Shown one piece after another: positions 26,614 through 39,612 of a stretch of 64,000 nucleotides of DNA (the stretch's first letter is position 1; each line of letters begins with the position of its first letter). A model generated the notes under the pieces. That model was not told the origin of the DNA, did not search any database, and saw nothing but the letters and a program-made list of their open reading frames with translations. This DNA is from Beaufortia kweichowensis. Its lineage: Eukaryota; Chordata; Actinopteri; Cypriniformes; Gastromyzontidae. The stretch spans positions 2,333,418-2,397,417 of the forward strand of contig CM032816.1 of assembly GCA_019155185.1 (NCBI GenBank). Direction: 5' to 3'. The position numbers were made by a program, and so were the translations under genes.

Positions 26614-28266
26614 ATGGAGATGAAAATCGGTCACAGGAGACAGGTGAGAAAATCTCTAACAGTAACTCTATGTTTATACAGAGTATATAAATGAAAGTAT
26701 ATAAAGTATATTTTATAATTGTCTTGTTATAGGATACCTGTATTGATTTATCCCTAAAATGTTGGTACACTGAGATAGTGGTTATATTTTTACGTTTCAG
26801 TTAAGACATGAAAATAATTAATTTGCATGCAAACTTAACATTTTGAGATGTAATGTTTATAGAGACATCTTAATGGGTTAATTAGTGGTTAATTCAAGCA
26901 ACTGTCACCTTATTCCAGTAAAAAACTTCAGCTTATAATATATGTTCACATACTAGCCATGTTACAGCCCCTGTTTAAGTAACACAATATTTTGTCCTCT
27001 CTAACTAAGCAAAACATTTGCTATTGTCTGCTTTCATTGATGTGGAACGTTTACGCATGGAGTCCTGAACCTTATTGTAAGGGTGGGCTGAAAACCATTA
27101 TAAATAGGTACAAGCAACTTATCTTGGTATCTAAGTATGTGAACTACAGTGTAAAACCCTCATGACTTTGGTAACCGTGATGGTATTTCTGGTATTCTTG
27201 TTTATATAAAGGGTGACTTGGTTTGGGCACAATTTCACAATCAGTAGAACGAATGAGCAACTGAACTTTTAAGACTACAAATGTCTCCAAAGTGTACTTA
27301 AATTAAATTAAATGAAAATAAACGGCATGATAGCAACTGATTTTTTGGTACTGCTTTATATTATTGACGCAAATAAAAATGTACATATAAAAGGTTTTTC
27401 TCAGTAATACTATATCTGTACCATTTTTAATGACCGGCCACCCCAAATCTTAAAAAACGGTTGATAAAACGCAGTGAGAGACACACACAACTTGTATTTG
27501 CATAATTACATTTGCAAATAGTGTGGGAGTAGCATAGACACGTTTATGTGGCCAAGTGTAAATGGAATGTGCATATCACATATCAGATAGCACTCCAATC
27601 TTTTAAAATGCATGACGTAAACAGAAAGAGATTTGTGGCTTGAGAGACCTGAACCTGGAAGGAACATCCTATCATCACCATAGTAACCATCATGAACAAT
27701 CTATCGACAAATACGAAACCATTCAGAGCATCTCAGCAATGCATATCAAATACTGAAAAAAATATGTCTGGCCAACTCCACCAATGCCACTGAGTTTTGT
27801 ACAGCATCACTCACATACAAAGAATAACCAGTGATGCTTTTATATAAAATAATTGAAAAAGCACTGATGGTTAAGGGTTACTGTTCTGAATGTGTACTGT
27901 GTCGTTGCAGGGGAGCATTGACTTTTTAGAGGCCTTTGGAGTTGTAAATGAGAATGGCATGGAAAACTCATCTATGCCACCGGTGGTAAGACATACAGCC
28001 CATAATAACTGTATTTATAATCAGCAAATTATATTAGCAGCATTATAATTTCAGTGGACAACCAGATTTGTATTTCATATTATGTATTTTAAAAGTTGTA
28101 AGCATTTTATGTTTTACGGTTTAGGCTTCAATAACAGCATTCCACTTGATTTGACAATCTTTAAAAACTTAATCTGTGTTATTGATTATTGATTTGTGAT
28201 CAATTCTGTGAGATAGATTAAAAAAAATCTAAATGCTAAACCTCTGATGGTTAGTGTAATCCATAC

Positions 28267-28350
<84 letters not shown>

Positions 28351-31300
28351 CTTTCCAGCAACCCCCTCTGTCATTCGATTACGTGCTGGTGGCAAAAACC
28401 TCAGATGACGAGGACAAACACCGCGTGAGAAAACGGAAAGTTTTCTTAGAAGCTTTAAAAGCCAAGAAGTTAAAAATACATGTAAGCTGTTTCTTTTTTA
28501 AAGTTTCAGTATAATACAGACCTAATGTCGTTGTAAAACAATAGAATTCCCCTTTTTAATACGAAAGTGTAACTAACCGGTATTTTCCATAATCTGGTTA
28601 TTTGTGCATAATCGCTGACAGAACACTTTCCCAAGTTTGTGTAATAAAGTTTGCTTTATTATTTATGTATTTTCTGTAGTAATACAGTTCTTGCTTACAG
28701 CTACATATATAAAAAATATGTACATACAGTATATGACGGTATGACACATAATATATAAAAAAATAAAAAAATACTCCTTTAGTCATTTCATAGTGGATTG
28801 TCAGGGTTACATTTATATCCTTTATAGTTTTATAGTACTCTACACTGTGTTCTTCTTCTGACAGAAAATCAGAGATGAGGACACAATATTTTACTGCATC
28901 AGAGCACCGAAAGAGATCTTTGAGATGTACAGGTATCTCCTGAAAGTGTCTGATGCCTGTAACTGGAGTTGTGAGCAGCAGGGAACTATACCTCAATCAA
29001 CCAGGTTTGTAAAGCTTCGATCATCATGTGCCTGGAGAAACTCTCTACTTGTTCTCTCTTTCTGTCGCTTCTGCTTTTTTACTTCTGCTCCAGCTGGCCT
29101 ACGCTTAAAATCTGGCACGTGGCGCTATGAGTTGTTGGCTCTGTGATAAATTGTTTATTTTTTTTCTTATTTGACAAATGACTGAATGTAATATAAATAT
29201 GAAGGGCATTGCAAAATTACTGTTGTGATTATTTAATTGGTCGGGTATAATCTGTGATTTCTATTTATATGTAGATGGGTAAGAAAATGAAATGAAAGGG
29301 AATTACCCTTTAAAAGGATGTAATATTATGCTTAAACTCGTGACTTGCTCCACATGGTTTGTGCTCCAGAGATGAATGACAACTTGTACTTTGATAAAAC
29401 TATGGCAGCATACCTTAATCTGGTATATCAAACGAACACACAGCATTGTAAAACTAGCCTGTATGTTATTGTCATATGGTCATAATAAGGTGCCAGAAAA
29501 GAATAGCATCATGGAAACATTGGATGAAATAAATAAGCCGTTTCCAAAGAAAAGTTCCTTCATTATTGCTGTTCTTCATTGACTGTGTTTCAGGATTCGT
29601 ATTGTTGATTTTATTCTACATCACACCAGCATTAATTCAGATGGTGAGTCATACATCTCCTATGGCTTACTCACCCCATATTATATCACTTTGTTATTTC
29701 AGCCTCTGCGAGTTTCGTTTTCATTATTCATCTATTCATCTCCCGTAGGTGTATCAGAATATCTGCCAGATCTCATGAAAAGAAATGTTTTTGAGACTCA
29801 TTTCTGCTTACATGAGGTTTGTCTTTGCATATTTTTCTCGTCTTCTGGCACACAGCCTTTGTGACACCCACAGCCCTGGTCTGTTATGTGCAAATGAGAT
29901 GATAGCGAAGTTCATTTACTGTACTATAGCATATGCACACAACGTTCATGTTATACTGTATACATTCATAAGGCGAACAACCATTATTTCAAGTCCAAAT
30001 TTGCCTCAATGTTAATAAAGGCATTACTACTTTACTCTTGAGTCATGTGTAGAATATTTAATAAAAGTGAAAAAAATTGTAGATATCAAGCATATCAAGC
30101 AGTCAAAACATGTAAGCACATACGCAATCCATTACAATAACAAAAATAATCTAAGATTTAACAAGAACTGAAATTGTTTGGCAGACTGGGTGTTCTTTTT
30201 TCATGGAGATGAATAGGGACCAGGGATTGTTGAAAATGACAGAATACCCAAGGGAAAGACATGTATCATGCATAGAAATAGTCCTTATTTCTATATTTCT
30301 TATAAAGTATTTTGAAAACATAATTGGTAACACTTTACAATAAGTTTGTATTAGTTAACGTTGTTAATGCATTAGTTAACATGAAGGGACAATAAACAAT
30401 ATGGTTTTTCAGCATTTATTAATCTTTGTTTATGTTAGTTAATGTCAATTCACTTATTCATATTAGTTCATGGTGCATTAACATTAACAGATACAACATT
30501 TGATTTTAAGAATGTATTAGTAAATGCTTAATTAGTAAAGATTAATAATGGTTTAATAAGTATATGGTTAGTTTATGTTAGCTAATGCATTAACTAATTA
30601 CAAACTTATTGACCCCTGATTCTTAGATTCTTAGATTTTTTAGAAAATCTTAGATTTTTATTTTGTTATTATGGATTGAAGTGCTTACGTGTTTAATTAT
30701 AAATCATGTTATAGCTCTCAAATTATATTTATTCCAGCATATTGAAATGATTGGTGTTGAACCTAGTGTGGCACGTCTTTCTGCACCATTTGTGAATGTG
30801 ATTTTTTTTTTAACTATGCCGAAAGACTTTTTTTGTAAAAAACATTTCAGAAGATTTTGTGCTGCACACATCATATGGGCTACTGATGATAGTTGTAAGG
30901 TCTACCCATATCCACTTTTATTGTTAAAGCACATGGTCATATTGGTTTGGGATGTTTTCATTTTTGGGAGAACTAACACTTTAAATACAGTTTGTTCTAC
31001 ACTGATTCTATTCACACATGCTGCAGTACTTCAATATTAAATCGTTCTCGCATGACATGAGATGCAATGGTATAGTTTGTTGTAAACAATACAGTCTCTT
31101 AAGATATACTGAAATCATTATCTTTTTTTTATTGTGTTCATTGTATTTGATAGAAAAAGGAGCAGAAAGAGCTGAAGCAGAGCTGGGCCCGATGGTCCGC
31201 TTGTTTTCGGGGACAGCCCATAACGAACGTCAGGTTCTCTTACCTAATTCACTTTAACCCTCTTCTATAATTATCAGAGACATATTGAATTTACTTATTT

Positions 31301-34300
31301 ACTTAAAGTATTTTTTTATATTTAAAAAAAAAAGTATTTTTACAGAGTCCATACGTGACAATTATTTGTTTGCATGCGTTGTCAGGAACTACCTTGGTGA
31401 GAAGGTGGCGCTGTACTTCCTGTGGTTAGGTTGGTACACATTTCTGTTGATTCCTGCCGCTCTGATTGGTCTTATAGTCTTTCTGTATGGCCTGGCCTTC
31501 TACAGCACAAGTCCTCTCATGTAAGTAACCTGATGGTCAATGACCCCTGATGTCATGGTCATATGCCTTTTGTGGTAATTTGAACATTTCAGTTTGCAAT
31601 TTTAAGAACATTTTGATTTGCTTTGTATGTTGGGTCACCAGTTAATGTAACATCTGGATTCTGAATCAGAACCAGTGCTGTAAATGGTTGTTATAATGGT
31701 GTGTGTGTATTGCAGACAAGAGGTGTGCCATTCAAACATAATCATGTGCCCCCTGTGTGATAAAACGTGCAACGTGTGGAAGCTTTCTGACACCTGCATG
31801 TATGCAAAGGTACAGCGTTTATTTCTTCTGTTGAAAATGCAGTGCCTTATTTATATACTCACACAGATTCATTATAGTGCAATCTATACAGTAAATGAGA
31901 ACACACAGAAATGCATAAGATTTGTCAGTCTGATTTGGTGTCTTCGATAATACATATCAAAATAGCTGACCACTGATATACTGTATATTAGAGGACACTA
32001 TTTTTTAACAACATTATCTTTGTACGGAAGTCTTAAGCGGACATTCATTGTTATTTTGTTCTCGTGATCTCGACTTACTTTTCTTGTGATCTCGAGATAA
32101 CAAAAGCTGTTTTCATGTGCTCTCGACGTAATTTGAGATGAGAAAATTAAGTCGCGATCACAAGAAAGCAACTTTTGTAACGTGGAGATGACGAGAAAAT
32201 TAAGTCGAGAACACGAGAAAACAACTTTTGTAACATGGAGATGACGAGAAAATTAAGTCGCGATCACAAGAAAGCAACTTTTGTAACGTGGAGATGACGA
32301 TAAAATGAAGTCGCGATCACGAGAAAACGACTTTTGTCATGTCGAGATGACAAGAAAATTAAGTCACGATCACGAGAAAACAACTTTTGTCATGTCGAGA
32401 TGATGAGAAAATTAAGTCGAGATCACGAGAAAACAATACAAGAAAAAAATAACAATGGATGGCCATTTATGGCTTCCGTATCTTTGTCTAGTGTTCTTCT
32501 TTGTTTGGCTGTGTTATGCCTTGTTGTGAATTTTACATAAAATTACTATAGTAAAACTCTTATTGTGGGTTATTATTTAAAAGCTCTGCATAAAGTTTGA
32601 CAGTTTTGAAATATTTCCACAAATTGTGAAACCTCGAATGGCATGTAATTAAAAAGAGTGACATTGGCTACTTGTCTTTTTATCACTGGCTGTTTTATAA
32701 GGTCAGAAAACGATTAGATTAGACTCTCAGAAACACTGTAGCTGACACTTTACACCTCATAAGAGTAAAAGGAAAGTAAAGTTCAAGTTAAATATGTTGT
32801 GCTAATAATATGTTGTGTGTTTTGGGCCCTATTTCCAGGTTAGTCTTCTGTTTGATAATGAAGGCACAGTGGCATTCGCCATGTTTATGGCAGTCTGGGG
32901 TAAGTACAACAGCTCTAAACCTCAGTTTGAATTAGTAAATGTTTTTGACAGATGTTAATAGCCTTCTTGTTATACCCAGCCACTGTGTTTTTGGAGTTCT
33001 GGAAGCGTCACCGATCTTCTTATGTGTGTGCGTGGAAAGTCTTTGACTGGTGTGAGGAGGAGGTACTGTTTTTGTTGATAAAATTGTTTTTTTTGGTGCA
33101 CCGAATGTATGACCAGAGGCATTCAGAAAGCAGAAGCAATGCCCTTGAAAGCACCCACAACACCCCAGCAGTTTGTCCAAATCTATGTGTGTGTGTGTCC
33201 TTGTATTGTGCAGGAAGAGTTGATACTGGAGATTGTGAATAATGCAGACTGTAAACCCAAGATGCAGACACACTCTTATCTGCGCTCCACCATAGTGCTG
33301 GTTTTAGTCACACTCATGGTAAGAACATCGTAAAGACACATGATATAAAAAAACTTTCCTAGTAAAATATGGTTGATGTTTGTCTGTTGTGTCTTGTGTT
33401 ATCAGCTGCTGATGATCATTGGTTTAACTCATGCCCTGGTGGTGTTCAGGGTTATAGCAACAGTAGTGTTGGCTGAACACAGTTCCTGGCAGGTCATTAA
33501 TGAGAACTCACAGACAGTTGCCCTGATGCTCGGAGCTGTGCTTCACTATATCACCATTACCGTCATGACTCGGGTAAAACCTCCAGAAATCCAGACACTT
33601 TTTGCCTGGGATGGAAGAACATTCTTCAATATATTTTTTTAACTGTGTGTTCCCATTTTAATGCAGGTGAATTGCAAAGTTGCCATGAGGCTAACTGAGA
33701 TAGGTCAGTAAGACAGATTTATGACATTATAAAGCACTCATTCATTTATTTATAGCATTTATGAAGATTGCGATGTTTTTATTTCTAGAGAATAAGCAAT
33801 CTCAAGCCGCCATTGAAAGGAGCTTCACGGTGAAGATGTTCATATTTCAGTTCTTCACTCTCTTCTCGTCTCTCATTTACACAGCGTTCTTTCTGGGAAG
33901 GTAACTGGACAATGATGTGCTTTGAGGCTATTCCATACTGTAATATTTCGAAGGTTCAGACCACAGATTTTAATTGAAATTTTAAATGAAAGTAAAGTGA
34001 AACTGAGGGATAATTGCTGTTACAGGATTAATGGTCACCCTGGAGGATATGTGAGGATATCAGGCAGATGGAGGCTGGAGGAGGTGTTGTGGCTCCTTTT
34101 CAAACAATGGCTGTTTTCTTTACAAGATGCTATAAATAAATGCATTATCTGTGTTGCACTTATTGGTTCATACGCTAACAAAATACTGCACTTTTTTCAA
34201 TGTAGTGTCACCCAAGTGGTTGTCTCACAGATTTGTTCATTCAGATGTCTATCATCATGGTGCTTAAACAGACCTTCAACAACATCTTTGAATATTCTGG

Positions 34301-37300
34301 CCCGTAAGTGAATCTTGCAGTTTGTTTAAGTGCGCTTACTCATTTAAAATGTGAATTGCAATTGAAATGTTACAAATCTTACAAAATACTGAAATCAAAT
34401 GATTTTTAGGATCTATGGTTTATTTGATCCTTAATTATCTGCAGTTTTTCCAAAAATGCAGATGGAACACAGTGTAAAAATACTCATAATTTTGGCTACA
34501 CAACAGCGCCTCATGCTGAATTTACAGTATAAAGGCAAAACCTATGTTTTAGCTGAGTTTGCAGTCTGAATTAAATGTGATGAGGGAGAAATTATCATCA
34601 CATTTATCACAATGAAGAGAAACATCTTGTGTCGTCTTTTGGATAAATGCAAAAAAAGTCTAGATTTATTACTAAATTATCTTTATATTCATTTTTTAAT
34701 GTCATTTTACTCTTAATTTTAATTAATCAGTCTCAAACTCATGAGTTATCAATATGAATTAGATTTACGATTCTAGACATTTTAGAGTTTATCATTAGTT
34801 ACTTTATATTAAACTATTTTGTGATTTAAAGTAATTAAATAAAATTTAAGTTAAGAAAAGTAATTGTTAATCAAATTAAAATTGTTTTAAGTTAAATAAT
34901 TTTTAACAAAATTCTGCTGTGAAATAATATTTACTTTTACAGGTTGAGTAAAAAAAGTCACAGGAATTAACGTTTATTTAACATTTATTTAATGTTTATT
35001 TAACATTTATTTAACATCTGTTTGCACCCTCTTTCTAAAGCTGGTTCAGACGGTGGATAACAAGAAAAAAGGCTCAGAAGTTGAGGAGAAGGTGTTTTAA
35101 CTGCTATAAGAAGGAGTGTATGACGGCAACGGCAGGATCGGAACTGTGCGACAACTGTAAACTGGAAAATCTTCACAGGAACTATGGACTCCATGAAACA
35201 GATTGCTTTAGCCTCTTTAATGAGTTCTTGGAAATGGGTAACAATCAGTATCAATGTTTTTCTTGTACTGTACCGTAATGATTAGTACTGCGATTAATAA
35301 CAAATATTTTAAATTGAAACACACACGACACACATGAATGATACAGCAAAATTGTATGGTGTGCATTTTTCTGAGCAATTATAATATATGTTTGAATTTT
35401 TTTTATCCACCCAGTGATACAGTTTAGTTTCACGACTATATTTGTTGCTGCGTTTCCTTTGGCTCCATTGTTGGCCCTTCTAAACAACATCATTGAGATC
35501 CGACTGGATGCAATAAAGATGGTCAGTCTTGAACGCAGACTGGTGCCAACAAAGGCCAATGATATTGGTAAGGGGAAAAGAACTCATAAAATGTATTACA
35601 TAAGATCAAACGGACAGCAGAGGTACATGCACTGCTCATCATTATCTTTTTTATTTTCTCATTTCAGGTGTCTGGACAGACGTGCTTGAGGCCATTAGTG
35701 TTTTTGCGGTCATTGCTAATGGATTGGTCATTGGTATATCCTCAGATTTTATCCCACGCTTGGTTTACCAGTACTACTATGGGCCTTGTGCCACCAGCAG
35801 TGCCACTGGGATTGAGTAAGTAGGATTTGTTTTTTTCACCTGAATAAAAATAAGTTACAGCAACAGCAGTGTGTGTTTTAATCTTTCATCTCTTTCTCAG
35901 CTGTATGATTGGATACATAAACAACACACTGTCCACTGCCAATATAAGTAATGAGAGAGTCAGTCAAGATTTTCTACCGAACCAGATGGTCACTCACAGC
36001 GGCATAAATGTCACACACTGCAGGTAACTTTTGGTCTTTTGGTTTTAAATGATTACTTTCTATTAGCTGTGACTTATATTCACCATAAAGCACTAGCCTT
36101 AAGTACCTTATTGCTTCTTTTAAACTGTTACTATACAAATAAAAATAGAATTAATACAGTCTTAATACAACTTCCATAAAGTAAAATCACTAAAAGTCTT
36201 CCTACCGCTGGACAAAATAGCCCATAAGTGATTATGATATATGTTTATGTTGTTAAGGGTGGTGTGCAGTAATAGCTCATACATGTGCTTAAAAAAAAAT
36301 AAAACACAACTATTGACCAATCAGAATCAAGCACAGAAACTAACCGTTTTATAGTTTTGAATCAATGGTAGAATTTTATTCCCATAGAATGGCCAAAAAC
36401 GTTTTTGGATGTTATGAAAACGTTTTTTGTAAAAGCACACATAGGTTAGCATACATATACAAAATTTTGTTATTGATAAAACTGCAATTAAGTCATCAAA
36501 TCTATGATACTTACAATTTCAGTATTATTTTACTCATGATTTGTCTGCATTTTCTGCTCAGTGAACTGATTTGAGAGTTTATTGCAAAGTATTTGCGCTT
36601 ATTTTAGAATACGGCAACATGGTAAGGAATGATAACTTTAACTAAAATGATAACATAGTGTCTACACCAGTGGAGTGCAGTTAGTAAATGAAGGCAGATG
36701 AATTTTTGCATTGCAAAAGGAGAAAAATAGAAAAAAAACAGGTGAGTGTACATGAAATAAAACTCCTTACTGTGTTTTATTTATACTTCCGTATGAGACA
36801 ACATCAGTTTGATTAGTATCTTTGACAGAGTGAAAGAAATATTTAGCAAGAGACAAACATTTCAGAAATTGAATGAGCGCCAGAGATTGTTTGGCAGTAT
36901 GATGACAACTCAGATAGTTTATTAAAGGGACCAAAACCAAAAAGAAACAAGGATAGAGAATCACAGAATAAAACACAGAAAAGGAATAACAAGAGTGTAC
37001 AACCAGGGCTATATTTAAAAGACATATAGGGAATGTAATGAGAGGGAGACAGCGCCCTCTTGTGGTAAGCGGCTGACATTACAGAAGGAGGTACAGGTAT
37101 GATACTGGGGAAAAGCTGGAATCTTTATGTCAAATAGATTTTGATTGGCAGTCAATTAATTCATGATGTTCACAATATCAGTCCATTATTTAGGCCTGGC
37201 TTGTGGAGACCAAAAATTGCATAAAAATAATGGTCTTTTTAAAACTGGTCTATACTCTGTATTACGTAATATACATATGTTTATTTCCTGTTTTCTTTTC

Positions 37301-38140
37301 AGCTATAGAGACTATAGAAATAATGAAGACTTCAGTTTGACACATCAGTTTTGGGTCATTCTGGCAGCACGATTAGTCTTCATTATTCTGTTTGAGGTAA
37401 AGCGATATACACAGTACACGTAGGATTTAAAATACAAAGCATTTATTTGAACATAATGAATGTTGTTTTTCTTTTGATCTCTCTCTCTGATCAGCATGTT
37501 GTGGTGATCTTTAAGTGTGTAGCAAGCTGGTTTGTGCCAAACTCACCACTGGATGTGAGAAATGAAAGGCTGTATGATAAACTCAGCAGACTAAAGGAAG
37601 AACTGAGGTCAGTAACAAGAGCTACTGATCCGGGAAATACTCAAACAGAAATCTTTTCAAATAAGCACCGTTTGTACATTTGAGAGAATAATCACCAACG
37701 TCAAAAACACGTGATTTTCTAGGTCCACTTATACACATAACATAATGTTATGTCAAATTTAATAATTTATCTACTTGTCTTCCTAAACCCACATGACTTT
37801 TTTTTCGAGACAAAAATCCTTTCTACTCTTTTTCCTACATTAAAAAAATAAATGGGGTCTGGAGTGGTCAAACTTCAGAAAGTTTAAAACATTATATAAA
37901 AAATAGCGGCCAATATATAATTTAGCATTTCTGCTTTCGTGTTTTGTTAAAGAAAGTTATACAGGTGTAAACATGGGTTTATTTACTCAATTTACTCAAT
38001 TAATCTTGTTTACTAACCAAACTAAACTTTTTTTCAGAGCAAAACGATCACACCAGGACACATTTGACAAACTAAATGAGCAGGATAATGTGACAAGAAC
38101 ATCTAAACAGAAAAAAATAAACAAGCTAAACAGTATGTGA
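26614..38140 (+). CDS. ano9: Anoctamin-9 (TMEM16J), complete 24-exon model, 815 aa
   Basis: Exons: 26614-26643, 27911-27985, 28359-28481, 28865-29004, 29594-29643, 29749-29816, 31154-31233, 31386-31520, 31716-31809, 32839-32899, 32980-33062, 33214-33318, 33406-33573, 33667-33703, 33789-33900, 34026-34083, 34206-34303, 35041-35237, 35415-35567, 35668-35815, 35901-36023, 37303-37396, 37495-37607, 38038-38140. Every junction is AG/GT and in phase, with no stop. TMEM16 family; ANO9 is an epithelial member with channel or scramblase activity. It matches recalled ANO9 throughout: FDYVLVA near 42, GEKVALYFLWLGWYTFLL (about 193-210), SYLRSTIVLVLVTLM, the pore segment TTIFVAAFPLAPLLALLNN and SYRDYRN near 713. 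The N-terminus is much shorter than in ano5, as is normal for ANO9. Exon 18 encodes an intracellular cysteine cluster (C524, C527, C532, C542, C545) that I do not recall in mammalian ANO9. Start: first ATG of exon 1 (MEMKIG), with a second two codons later. Confidence 0.9.
28272..28347. repeat. (TA)n microsatellite abutting an ano9 splice acceptor
   Basis: About 38 uninterrupted TA repeats end 11 bp before ano9 exon 3 (28359), leaving only a TTGTCTTTCCAG-type pyrimidine tract between array and exon. The alternating Y-I-Y-I open frame across it on the minus strand is a repeat artefact. Confidence 0.95.
30326..30611. repeat. MITE-like repeat of a common fish type, right end lost (ano9 intron 6)
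   Basis: It begins GGTAACACTTTACAATAAG and contains repeated TTAGTTAATG / GCATTAACTAA motifs in both orientations, typical of an abundant teleost non-autonomous DNA transposon. In intact copies the left end is mirrored at the right. Here only CAAACTTATTG of the mirror is left, so the right terminus is eroded. Confidence 0.6.
32016..32023. repeat. 8-bp target-site duplication, left copy
   Basis: ATCTTTGT directly precedes the MITE at 32024-32479 and is repeated exactly at 32480-32487. Confidence 0.75.
32024..32479. mobile_element. MITE with 8-bp target duplication and internal 53-bp tandem repeats (ano9 intron 9)
   Basis: The element starts ACGGAAG and ends CTTCCGT. The inverted ends stay similar for about 60 bp (left CATTCATTGTTATTTT, right AAAATAACAATGGATG). 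It is flanked on both sides by the same ATCTTTGT, an 8-bp duplication as made by hAT, P or Merlin type transposases. From about 32130 to 32440 the body is roughly six tandem copies of a 53-bp unit (GAGATGACGAGAAAATTAAG...). The left arm carries the same unit inverted (CTCGTGATCTCGACTTA). No coding capacity, so it must have been moved by another element's transposase. Confidence 0.75.
32480..32487. repeat. 8-bp target-site duplication, right copy
   Basis: ATCTTTGT, identical to 32016-32023. Confidence 0.75.
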
Positions 38141-39424
38141 ACAACACCGTTTTATCAACAACAATTACAACGTGCCTCTGCATAGAAACTTTAATGATGT
38201 GATTTAAGATGTGAACTGTGAATATTGATTGCCTTTTGACTTGAGTGATCCTAAATCACAAATATACGTTAAATTGTATATATACTTTTTGTTCCTATCA
38301 CATATACATATGTAGATTTTAATGTTTTGGCAAACATTGTTAAAAATGCACCTGTTAATTAGGTTTTTATATTGTTTTTTATTTACTTATTTGTATTTCA
38401 TATATGAAATTGTATCCCTGAAACATTCATCAGCACTTCATACGTTGTATTCTACAGTCTAAAAAACAACAAACAAAAAAACTGCCCAAATATGTTTATT
38501 AAACACTATATATTGATTTAATAAACCTACTGATGTCCCTAACTTTTCGTTAGGAATTGGCGTATTATAGCATTGATTGTATTAACAAAATGCCAAAGCA
38601 ATTTGATACTTAAAATGTACTACATATACCTTGTGCTGTATGCTATTTGCCAAGTACTCTAAAGACATTTGATAGATTTGTATGTCAAACAGACCTTTTT
38701 TTTACCATCATTGTAACTTTCATTCACATTTAGCCAATTTCAAGCCTAACATATAGATGCATAACTGCATGATCAGGCATTTTGATGTCAATGTTATTCA
38801 TAACAGTATATTATATAGTCTTGGCAAACGTAGAATAGCACATGTCAGAATAGAGCACTGCATTCATTGTTGTTATATCCATATGGACTTCAACAGTGTG
38901 AAATCATTTTTATATGTGTAATAAATTAAAAATCATACTTTGCATATTATTGTTATGATTTCAGATTGAGTAGACAATGATTCATTTTTTAAAAGGAACT
39001 TAAACATATTTTGCTTTACATCATAATCCTTATTTCCATGATAACATCCAAAACACAAGGTTTCAAAGGACCTACTTGGGGTTCATAAACCTAACGGCTG
39101 CTTAGGTTTGTTTGGTTTACCTTGTTGGATGTTTAGTATATAGAAAGCAAAACTAAATACAATTATAAAATCCTCACTTCTTTGCAAATTGTTTCATTAG
39201 AGACTATATAAAACACAAGTTGTGAGTCAATGGCTTGTGTGTTAAAAGGCAATAAAAGACAAAAAAGGTTTTTTGTTAACATTTTAATAGTAATGATTCC
39301 ATTGCTTATTTTAAGAATTAGTATTTTAAATAATGAAAATTAAATTAAAAAAGCTATATTGCAGTTAAATAATGAGCCGAAAATTATGTCATTCAAACAC
39401 TATATGTGATGCTTTATTATTATT

Positions 39425-39529
39425 ATATTTTGCAAAACGCTGGTTACCGGCACCCATTGACTTCTATTGTACCTTGTGTTCATACTATGAAAGTGAATGG
39501 GTGCCGGTAACCAGCGTTTTGCAAAATAT
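39425..39529. repeat. Perfect 34-bp inverted repeat with 37-bp loop
   Basis: Arms 39425-39458 and 39496-39529 are exact reverse complements (core GGTTACCGGCACCCATT / AATGGGTGCCGGTAACC). Imperfect pairing extends into the loop. Downstream GAAAGTCATACAGGTTTGAC is the motif of the fold-back at 19363-19765, suggesting a MITE remnant. Confidence 0.8.
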
Positions 39530-39612
39530 CTTCTTCTGTGTTCTGCTGAAGCTAGAAAGTCATACAGGTTTGACATGACATGAGTGAGTATGTAGTGATT
39601 TGACCATGCCAG

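Noticed and set aside
28186..28395. Minus-strand open frame with a long Tyr-Ile repeat
   Set aside because: It is produced entirely by the TA microsatellite in an ano9 intron.
32130..32440. 53-bp tandem repeats considered as a CRISPR-like array
   Set aside because: There are no unique spacers between the units, and the context is a vertebrate intron inside a MITE.
32932..33273. 113-codon minus-strand open frame across ano9 exons 11-12
   Set aside because: Antisense to conserved, correctly spliced ano9 exons.
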